This document shows positions 57,137 to 64,000 of a stretch of DNA of 64,000 nt, piece after piece (the first letter of the stretch is position 1; every line of letters begins with the position of its first letter). Below the pieces are notes generated by a model. It saw only the letters and a program-made list of their open reading frames with translations, made no database searches and had not been told where the DNA came from. The position numbers were made by a program, and so were the translations under genes. Source of the DNA: Bedellia somnulentella (taxonomy: Eukaryota; Arthropoda; Insecta; Lepidoptera; Bedelliidae); NCBI GenBank assembly GCA_963576735.1, contig OY755187.1:10912001-10976000 (forward strand). The letters are read 5' to 3'.

Positions 57137-57365
57137 CTTAGAATAGCACTACCCCGCTTCTACCGATGGGTGTATGTAAGAGGCGACTAACGGTATTGGG
57201 GCTTTAAAGGGATTCTTGGGCGATGCGGTTGGAGACCCATCACCAACAATTTCACTTTACCATCTTTTCCCCACTCAACTTTCCAAAAGTGGCTGAGGAA
57301 TTTTTAATTCCTTATCTCTGGCTACCCCTTCTAGGGATTTATAGCCGTGAGTATATGTATGTATG
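57137..57365 (+). repeat. SINE-A, 5'-truncated, with 64 bp TSD
   Basis: Starts at CTTAGAATAGCACTACCCC (the first ~15 bases of the family are missing) and ends GTGAGTATATGTATGTATG. Bounded by the 64 bp direct repeats. Confidence 0.92.
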
Positions 57366-57429
57366 TAATCGGATTAATAGGATAAACTTGAAGGAACCAG
57401 ACATTCAAATAAGAAAATCCTCAGTTTTG
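57366..57429. repeat. Right copy of the 64 bp target duplication
   Basis: Partner of 57073-57136. Confidence 0.93.
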
Positions 57430-57574
57430 GTAGGTAGTTGAGAGAGAAAGAATTGTGAATAAAGGCTAACCCAATACACACTCAGACCAAAAACCCTAAG
57501 TATCTTTAGACAAAATTCACGGGGAGATACAAGTTTGTGATATTAAATAGATAATACTATTATAATACAGATTT

Positions 57575-57935
57575 GACGACGTGATAGCTCAATGGGTAGA
57601 ACACCGGTTAACGTGCAAGCGACTAGTGTTCAAATCCCGGGTCGGGCCTACACCAATTTGTCTTTTATAAAGACATAGATGTGGTTAATTTATCACGGTT
57701 GTTAACGGTGAAGGAAAACATCGTGAGGAAACCCACATGGCTGAGTTGTACTTAGTCATGTGACCGTGTATTCGTACAAAACGGCGATAGGCCTGCCCCC
57801 TATCACGTGAGTACACTGTCCATGCAAAACGTGGGTACTCTGAACACCAGGTGACAATGTCACGTGATGTTCAGTACCTCTGCCAACCCCTTCGGGGATA
57901 TTCGGCATGAACGTTTATGTTTTGGTATGTTATGT
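57575..57935 (+). mobile_element. SINE-C, full-length reference copy with 12 bp TSD
   Basis: 361 bp, flanked by TAATACAGATTT (57563-57574 and 57936-57947). The tRNA-like head has box A TAGCTCAATGGG and box B GTGTTCAAATCCC. A ~270 bp body follows, with GGTGACAATGTCACGTGATG near its end and a GAACGTTTATG...GTATGTTATGT tail. It allows the truncated copies in the window to be placed. Confidence 0.92.
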
Positions 57936-58044
57936 TAATACAGATTTAGCATTTTTCAATAAATTTCAAAGGACCCTTATGTATTTAAAAACTTAAGAGC
58001 TAATTAACGATCGCAAATTGAGATGTCATCTATATTTATTGTGC

Positions 58045-58205
58045 TCAAAAGGAAGTCGGCCGAAGTATGAAGAATAAAATACCTATCATATATGAATTTT
58101 TATTGTTATAAACGAAGCTAGAGAGGTTTGCCAGGATCGTACTAAGTGGAAATCGATAGTGTCTGCCTACCCCAATGGGAACAAGTGGCGTTAGTATATG
58201 TTATG
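58045..58205 (+). pseudogene. LINE 3' end remnant
   Basis: GTGCTCAAAAGGAAGTCGGC, then GAAGCTAGAGAGGTTTGCCA, AGTGTCTGCCTACCCCAATG and GGCGTTAGTATATGTTATG: the GTAT LINE C-terminal end with a damaged middle. Confidence 0.75.
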
Positions 58206-58265
58206 TTTACGATCGCAGAAGACAAGCATTTATGTAGTTATACTCGTAATAATATTTGCTTAGTA

Positions 58266-58384
58266 GCTGTGTAGTGTCGGCTTAGAATAACACTACCCCA
58301 TTTCTGCCGGTGGGTGTACGTAAGAGGCGACTAACGGTATTGGGGCTTTTAAGAGATTTTTGGGCGATGCGGTTGGAGACCCAT
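58266..58384 (+). repeat. SINE-A cut by the BEL/Pao insertion
   Basis: GCTGTGTAGTGTCGGCTTAG through GGTTGGAGACCCAT, where the family sequence stops abruptly and the LTR begins. The missing SINE half should lie beyond the right window edge. Confidence 0.9.
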
Positions 58385-58621
58385 TGTTCAGGAACGGGGG
58401 TCTTCGAATATGATTCGTTTAAAAAGACGATTAGCTTGTTGATGTATATGTATTTTCTTCTTTACAAAGGAATGTTTTATAGATTTTACAATTATTCGTT
58501 TAACAATATGTGATACGTTTTTTCGCAACGGCGAGAAGACGACAGGATTCTTTCATAGGCTTCTTTCAATCAACGGATGTGTTTCGCGCCTCCGCGTTAG
58601 GTGGCGTGACAGGCGGCGACA
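58385..58621 (-). mobile_element. 3' LTR of the BEL/Pao element, ~237 bp
   Basis: On the minus strand it runs TGTCGCCGCC...CCTGAACA, with TGT/ACA ends. It is preceded by a purine-rich tract (GGCTGGGGGTA) suited to plus-strand priming. The left limit is fixed by the junction with the SINE. The right limit is inferred from the purine tract and TG, because the 5' LTR is outside the window for comparison. Confidence 0.65.
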
Positions 58622-58982
58622 TACCCCCAGCCTTGGAAGATTCAGCTTCCAACAAGGACGTTTCAGGAACTAGCAGTGGGCATATTTTCGAAAAGGACCT
58701 TCTCACTATTCCATTAGATGTGCGGATATCCGCGACCCGTGACACTCCATCAGATCCGGGGAATACTTGCACAACCCGTCCCAATTTCCATTTAAGCGGT
58801 GGCAAATTGTCCTCTTTGATAAGGACTAAGCTTCCCAAGGTGACGTCATCCTTGTGGTACTTCCATTTTGTTCTTTGTTGTAACTCGGATACGTATTCAC
58901 GAGACCATCTCCTCCAGAAGTGTTGCCGAAGTTGTTCGACCCGTTGGAAGCGGTTGAGTCGTGAGACAGGTAGCATCTCCAA
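58566..58982 (-). CDS. BEL/Pao polyprotein C-terminus (after frameshift)
   Basis: Carries the end of the integrase region, the DUF5641-type segment: RVEQLRQHFWRRWSREYVSE, then DNLPPLKWKLGRVVQVFPG. It continues the polyprotein of 59015-64000 in another frame; similarity in this frame reaches back to about 59030. The stop at 58566 lies inside the predicted LTR. Because of the frameshift it would not be made as part of the polyprotein unless the base difference is an assembly error or is bypassed. Confidence 0.85.
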   Translation of the reverse strand: MEMLPVSRLNRFQRVEQLRQHFWRRWSREYVSELQQRTKWKYHKDDVTLGSLVLIKEDNLPPLKWKLGRVVQVFPGSDGVSRVADIRTSNGIVRRSFSKICPLLVPETSLLEAESSKAGGMSPPVTPPNAEARNTSVD

Positions 58983-59014
58983 GTTCTCACAGGCTGGAGC
59001 AGTTAACGGTCGGC

Positions 59015-62000
59015 CTACAAGGAAGTGACCAGGAGTAAGGGAATGAAGTCAGAAGGGTCAGTGGATAAGGGTGATATAGGACGGGAGTTGAGAACAGCTT
59101 CAATTTGAATTAAAACAGTGTTTAGTTCTTCGTATGTCAAATGTACATTGCCTACAATACGCCTAAGGTGATGTTTACATGATCTTATGCTATTTTCCCA
59201 AAGACCTCCCATATGTGGAGATTGTACTGGTATGAAATGGAATTTAATGCCGTCGTTGGCGGCAAATTCACATATTTGATTTTTACTACCTTGTAGTAAC
59301 GATGAAAGTTGCTTATGGGCACCAACAAAATTGGTTCCGTTATCTGAATATAAAGCATTCGGTTTACCCCGTCTGCTTATGAAACGTTTAAGTGCTAATA
59401 TATAATCTTCAGTTGATAGACTGGTGACAAGCTCTAAATGAACAGCTCGAGTTAAAAAACAAACGAAAAGGCAAATGTAACCTTTTATCAAATGACTACC
59501 TCTACCCTTTTTATTTAAAATCATTATTGGTCCAGCATAATCCACACCGGTTCTTATAAACGGAAATCCAGGGTCCAATCGTGCAGCTGGTAAATTTCCC
59601 ATTATAGGTTTTAGATTGCAAGATTTCAGTCGTTTACATGTTACACAACCATTTATTAATTTCCTTACTAAATTTCTAGCCCCTAATATCCACCAACTCT
59701 CACGCAAACTAGATAAAACTAATTGGGGACCGCCATGTAATAACTTCATATGTTCGTATGTGACCAACAACTGTGATAGATAATGTTTATTACATAATAA
59801 AATAGGATGCCTTTTATTATAATTAAAACTAGTACAATTACCCAGTCTACCACCTACTCGAATTATTTGATACTCATCCAAAAACAAGTTTAAGCTACTG
59901 ACCCTATTCATATCTTTAGCGGCTATTTTAATCTGTTGTTTATTAATTAAACATTCGTATAAATCAGGAAATGATAGTTTTTGCGCACATCTCACTACCA
60001 AGTGGAGCGACTCACGCAGCTCATTCACTGATAAGAAACCTGTTTCGGGTGACGACGACGGCGCGGGCGCCTCGCTACTTTGGTTACGAACCAAAACACG
60101 CAATTTTAACTTATTTAAAAATCGTAAAACAAATGCCCATACGCGTTTGAGTTTTATAAATGACGAATATTTATTAAATTGGATTATGTCGTACGGAACG
60201 ACAGACACTAATGTATTTACCTTTGATTTTATTTCCGGTAAATTTTCAATATTATCTATATTTTTACGAATATCACAACTTGAAAAATCATTATTATTAC
60301 AACGTAAGAAATGTGGACCCTTCCACCACAAATCACAGTCGATTAGTGAATCAAGCAGTAATCTTCTGGACAGCAGATCGGCTGGATTGTCTTTGCTCGC
60401 GACATGTAACCAGGTGGAATTTCCTGAGAGCTCGTTAATTTCTGTAACACGGTTTTGAACAAACGTATTAAGTAAATGAGGTGACATGCCTACCCAGCCA
60501 ATAACTATGGTAGAATCAGTCCAGAAGAAAACTTTGGTAAATTTTAGTCTTAATGAATCGACTATCCTTTTATAAAGTTTGGCACCTATGAGGGAACCAC
60601 ACAATTCGAGTCGGGGAACGCTAATGACCTTCAAAGGTGAAACTCTGCTTTTAGCACACAAAAGCCTTACATGTACATCTGAATTATGATTATATGAACG
60701 CACATAAGCGCATGCACCGTATGCGCTCTGTGACGCGTCACTGAAAATATGTAGTTCTATATTTTCTACGTAGTCGCTAATTACGTGACGAGGGATTTTT
60801 AACGTGTTTAAATGGGTTAAAGATTCTATAAAGTTATACCACAATATACTCACATCGGATGACACTGGGTCGTCCCAACCTAATTTACTTAGCCACATTT
60901 TTTGTAATAAGATTTTTGCTACAATAATTACAGGGGAAAGCAAACCGAGGGGGTCGTATATCTGTGATATAATGGACAACATTATCCTTTTAGTTAGTTG
61001 CTGTGGCATTGTACGATTATAACCAACTTTAGTTGTATAGTATAACTCGTCACTACGATTATACCAACCTATGCCAAGAGTTTTATTTTGCGTATGTTCA
61101 TCCATAAATAAATTAAATGAAATGGTTTTATCCAAGGGTGAATTAAATGTCCACTTGCGAAGTGGAAAGCAACCGGACTGAAGAATTTTTGAAATGCTTT
61201 CGCAAAATGATAACAATTGATGATGATCATCATTGCCCAGTATCAGGTCATCAACGAAGAAATCTTCTAGTATTAATTTGGTCGTGACGTCATCCCCACA
61301 CTCTAACGCTAGCTGCCGTATACAGCGCATACTTAGATATGGCGCCGATGCAGTCCCGTACGTTACTGTGTTGAGTTGGTAAGTACCTAGTGGTTCGGTC
61401 GGTGAGTCACGCCAAAGTACCAGCTGTAAAGATCGTTGGTCTGGCTGAATTAAAACATGCCGGAACATTTTCTCTACGTCGGCACAAGCAACGAATTTAT
61501 ATTGCCGAAAACGTAAAAGTATTGAGAAAATGTCGTTTTGAAGAGCAGGGCCCGGCAACTGGATGTCATTTAACGATTTCCCGGATGAAGTCGCGGCACT
61601 AGCATTAAAAACAACACGTAACTTTGTAGTTGTTTTATCTTCCCTAAGCACCCCGTGGTGCGGTAGGAAATAATTGGTAGGTACCTTTTCTATACGAGTC
61701 ATATGACCCATAGACTCGTATTCTTTCATGAAGTCGCTATACATACGTTTATACTCTGGTGAACGTTCGAGTTTACGTTCTAAAGAGAGGAACCTAATTT
61801 TCGCTATATTATACGAATCACCTAAAGAATCAGGTGATTCCTTTAGTGGTATACGAACCAAAAATCTACCCTTAGAATTGCGTTTGGTTGTTTGGGTAAA
61901 CAACTCCTCACACAACCGCTCATCATGGGTTAAAATGTTACGCGTCTGAGATACGTTTTCTATTTCCCAAAACTTTTGAAGTTGTTGTTCTATAGAGTGA

Positions 62001-64000
62001 CTGAAATTACAATGAATATGATTTTTAACGCATGAGTTATTAATGTTTAACGGCCCCGACAACAACCAACCTAGCTTTGAGTTTTGGAGGTAAGGCCCGC
62101 TATCTAATCGAATTCTATCATCGTTTATAATATCCCAAAAGATATCAGCTCCTATTAGTAAGTCTATATCTGATGGAATGTAGTATGTGGGATCTGCTAA
62201 TTGAACATTTTCAGGAATACGTATATAATCGGTATTTATGTTTGTCGAGGGCAAACTGGTTGTTATGCGCTGCAAGACTAAACAATTAACCGGTTTGCTA
62301 TAATCGTTTACTTTAGAACGTATAATGATTTTACACGATTTATTTGATTGTGTCACAGACTGCGAGACACCGGAAATATGAACAGTGGACTGTATATAAG
62401 ATACGTTTAACTTTTTACTTAATTTTTCCGATATGATACTATGCTGACTACCGTTATCTAGCAGCGCTCGGGCGGAATGTATGCGATTATCACTATCAAT
62501 TAACTCGACTAAAGCTGTACACAATAAAACAGATTGTAGCACGGGCATGCACTCTCCAGAGTGGTCGCTATTATATGTATGAATAGATGACATGGAATGA
62601 AGAGCGGTAGACGGGCTGGCGGCGGCGGCGGCGGCGGCAGCGCGTGATCTGTCCGAGGGCTCGCCGCGGAGTGACATTGTCGACTCATTGAGGTGCAATA
62701 AAGTATTATGTTTACTTTGACATTGCTTACACGGACCAAATAAACATTCCGACGATGAATGCCCCGAACGTAAGCAATTACAACATAATCGTTTTTCGTC
62801 GACTAATGATATTCTATCCTTTACGGGTAAGTTTAGAAAAACAAAACAAGAGTAAAGTGCATGGTTTCCTTTGCAAGAAGGACAGACCATAGGAACTCTT
62901 TTACTAATGTTTGACAGTTTAGTTTTTGAACTAGAACTATTTAAACTAACGTAGCTATGTAAATTATTATGAATATTAGGCTTGGTCTGATAATGCTTAT
63001 TCTCAGAAGGCAAACTGTTAGATTTATTTTGAAATTTATTACTACCATGACTAGCATTAATCATGTCTAACGTGTCTGCTTTATTCTTAAGAAAAGAAAG
63101 CAAATCCTCTGACACTAATTTTTTATCTGCATTTGTAAGTATGGAACCTTTATGGTTTTCCCACTCACGTTCGGTGGAACTATCTAATTTCGAAGCTAAT
63201 AAATAAATTATTAATGTGTCCCATGATTCTGTTGGTTCATTTAAAGTCTTAAGAGCTCTAAGGTTTCTTAAAACTGTATCAATTAGTCTTCTAATTTGTA
63301 AATGAGATTCATGTTTTATGGCGGGAATGGAAAATAACGATTTTAAATGATTGTGTATCAAAAGCCTAGGATTATGAAACCTATTTTGTAATAAATCCCA
63401 AGCGTGAGTATAATTGCTAGCACTGAACTCTAAGGCACTTATTACTTGTAATGCACTTCCAGAAAGTGAAGATCGTAAATAATGAAACTTCTGGATTTCG
63501 TTTAAATCTGAACGTTGGTGGATCATGGTTATGCATGAATTTTTGTATTCTAACCAAAGGTCAAAGGATCCATCATACGTGGGTAGCTTTATTTCCGGGA
63601 GTTTAATGGATGCGTTAGAAACGACACTGTCACATTTTGACTCACCAGTCCCTCCACTTTCGATTATACTTTCGGCAGTTGCTAAAGTACTGAAATACAA
63701 TGACTCTAAACTTTCAACATACTCCTGATTGGTTGCAGACTCGGAATCAGGGGAGTAAAGTTCGATCTTAATTTCTATCTCATTAAATTGTATAAAATGA
63801 TCATTTGCAGCGCGCATTCGTAATTTAATTTCTTTTATTTGCAATGGAGAAAGATTACTGGCTTCAATGCTATCTAAATGCTTTTTAAAATTAGTTAATC
63901 TGCCTCTCAAGTTCCCTCGCTGCTTTTTAAGGTCAGCAAGTTCACTCGCTCGTCTTTTACTAGGAGAAATAGAGGAACCAGCTAATGGAACTGCTAAGTT
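59015..64000 (-). CDS. BEL/Pao retrotransposon Gag-Pol polyprotein, partial
   Basis: Open on the minus strand from the window edge (no start codon inside) to a stop at 59015, about 1,660 codons. Domains in order: N-terminal Gag helical region; DUF1759 Gag segment (about 63610-63150); cysteine knuckles (CPSCKGNH, CCNCLRSGHSSSEC, CKQCQSKH; about 62890-62690); aspartic protease with LLDNGSQHSII (about 62460); reverse transcriptase with FFVDDLILG at about 61255; RNase H with IFSDASQSAYG (about 60745); zinc-binding H2C2 (HGG...CVTCKR, about 59740-59630); integrase core (GVDYAGPI, YSDNGTNFVG, about 59550-59330). A run of GCC codons (62612-62640) gives polyalanine between Gag and protease. The frame breaks near 59030 by a single-base difference. 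The rest is remarkably intact, suggesting recent activity. Confidence 0.92.
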   Translation of the reverse strand, partial: NLAVPLAGSSISPSKRRASELADLKKQRGNLRGRLTNFKKHLDSIEASNLSPLQIKEIKLRMRAANDHFIQFNEIEIKIELYSPDSESATNQEYVESLESLYFSTLATAESIIESGGTGESKCDSVVSNASIKLPEIKLPTYDGSFDLWLEYKNSCITMIHQRSDLNEIQKFHYLRSSLSGSALQVISALEFSASNYTHAWDLLQNRFHNPRLLIHNHLKSLFSIPAIKHESHLQIRRLIDTVLRNLRALKTLNEPTESWDTLIIYLLASKLDSSTEREWENHKGSILTNADKKLVSEDLLSFLKNKADTLDMINASHGSNKFQNKSNSLPSENKHYQTKPNIHNNLHSYVSLNSSSSKTKLSNISKRVPMVCPSCKGNHALYSCFVFLNLPVKDRISLVDEKRLCCNCLRSGHSSSECLFGPCKQCQSKHNTLLHLNESTMSLRGEPSDRSRAAAAAAAASPSTALHSMSSIHTYNSDHSGECMPVLQSVLLCTALVELIDSDNRIHSARALLDNGSQHSIISEKLSKKLNVSYIQSTVHISGVSQSVTQSNKSCKIIIRSKVNDYSKPVNCLVLQRITTSLPSTNINTDYIRIPENVQLADPTYYIPSDIDLLIGADIFWDIINDDRIRLDSGPYLQNSKLGWLLSGPLNINNSCVKNHIHCNFSHSIEQQLQKFWEIENVSQTRNILTHDERLCEELFTQTTKRNSKGRFLVRIPLKESPDSLGDSYNIAKIRFLSLERKLERSPEYKRMYSDFMKEYESMGHMTRIEKVPTNYFLPHHGVLREDKTTTKLRVVFNASAATSSGKSLNDIQLPGPALQNDIFSILLRFRQYKFVACADVEKMFRHVLIQPDQRSLQLVLWRDSPTEPLGTYQLNTVTYGTASAPYLSMRCIRQLALECGDDVTTKLILEDFFVDDLILGNDDHHQLLSFCESISKILQSGCFPLRKWTFNSPLDKTISFNLFMDEHTQNKTLGIGWYNRSDELYYTTKVGYNRTMPQQLTKRIMLSIISQIYDPLGLLSPVIIVAKILLQKMWLSKLGWDDPVSSDVSILWYNFIESLTHLNTLKIPRHVISDYVENIELHIFSDASQSAYGACAYVRSYNHNSDVHVRLLCAKSRVSPLKVISVPRLELCGSLIGAKLYKRIVDSLRLKFTKVFFWTDSTIVIGWVGMSPHLLNTFVQNRVTEINELSGNSTWLHVASKDNPADLLSRRLLLDSLIDCDLWWKGPHFLRCNNNDFSSCDIRKNIDNIENLPEIKSKVNTLVSVVPYDIIQFNKYSSFIKLKRVWAFVLRFLNKLKLRVLVRNQSSEAPAPSSSPETGFLSVNELRESLHLVVRCAQKLSFPDLYECLINKQQIKIAAKDMNRVSSLNLFLDEYQIIRVGGRLGNCTSFNYNKRHPILLCNKHYLSQLLVTYEHMKLLHGGPQLVLSSLRESWWILGARNLVRKLINGCVTCKRLKSCNLKPIMGNLPAARLDPGFPFIRTGVDYAGPIMILNKKGRGSHLIKGYICLFVCFLTRAVHLELVTSLSTEDYILALKRFISRRGKPNALYSDNGTNFVGAHKQLSSLLQGSKNQICEFAANDGIKFHFIPVQSPHMGGLWENSIRSCKHHLRRIVGNVHLTYEELNTVLIQIEAVLNSRPISPLSTDPSDFIPLLLVTSL

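Noticed and set aside
58510..59028. 172-codon plus-strand frame
   Set aside because: It is the antisense shadow of the BEL/Pao integrase end and LTR.

Overview
The window reads as a piece of an insect nuclear genome, most probably a moth or butterfly. It is AT-rich, its genes have introns, and it is packed with transposable elements of lepidopteran type: Helitrons with a (GTCT)n block, tRNA-headed SINEs, RTE-like LINE tails and a BEL/Pao retrotransposon. The order is an inference from the element types and two animal gene families; no species can be named. There is no sign of a bacterial or viral genome.

Two host genes can be supported. (1) On the minus strand, 8132-6485 is one large exon of a gene resembling the insect homologue of GRXCR (glutaredoxin domain-containing cysteine-rich protein). 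It ends at a clean splice donor, and the glutaredoxin exons are not in the window, so they should lie beyond the left edge. A plausible ATG-free first exon with promoter elements lies far upstream at 38933-38757 (minus) and may belong to this gene. (2) On the plus strand, three exons (49521-49653, 52807-53040, 53675-54336) join in phase to a 342-residue ankyrin-repeat/SOCS-box protein like ASB17, with a poly(A) signal at 54396.

Nearly everything else is mobile DNA. The dominant family, called SINE-A here, is a ~250-265 bp element running from GCTGTGTAGTGTCGGCTTAG to a GTGAGTATATGTATGTATG tail, with about 45 copies or fragments. Its tail is shared with a LINE whose truncated 3' ends also occur in the window, so that LINE is its likely mobilising partner. 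Target-site duplications (TSDs), nested copies and twin-priming inversions record the process. SINE-B (~280 bp, tRNA-headed, palindromic) and SINE-C (~360 bp, tRNA-headed) are also present. Helitrons include a ~950 bp non-autonomous family with a (GTCT)n block (one copy nested in another inside ASB intron 1), two relics with helicase fragments (left end; 27.2-29.0 kb), and a ~375 bp family. Small inverted-repeat MITEs lie near 19.2, 22.7, 25.5 and 46.1 kb.

The right end (58385-64000, minus) is a BEL/Pao retrotransposon that landed inside a SINE-A copy. Its Gag-Pol frame is open from the window edge except for one frameshift near 59030, and its 5' LTR lies outside the window.

Layout: 0-2.2 kb Helitron relics; 2.3-6.4 kb old SINE-A copies and unique DNA; 6.5-8.1 kb GRXCR-like exon; 8.1-27 kb unique DNA with SINE-A/B, LINE tails and MITEs; 27.2-29.0 kb Helitron with a long palindrome; 29-38 kb SINE/LINE debris; 38.8 kb candidate promoter; 39.6-48.7 kb Helitrons and SINEs; 49.5-54.4 kb ASB gene; 55-58.4 kb SINE cluster; 58.4-64 kb BEL/Pao.
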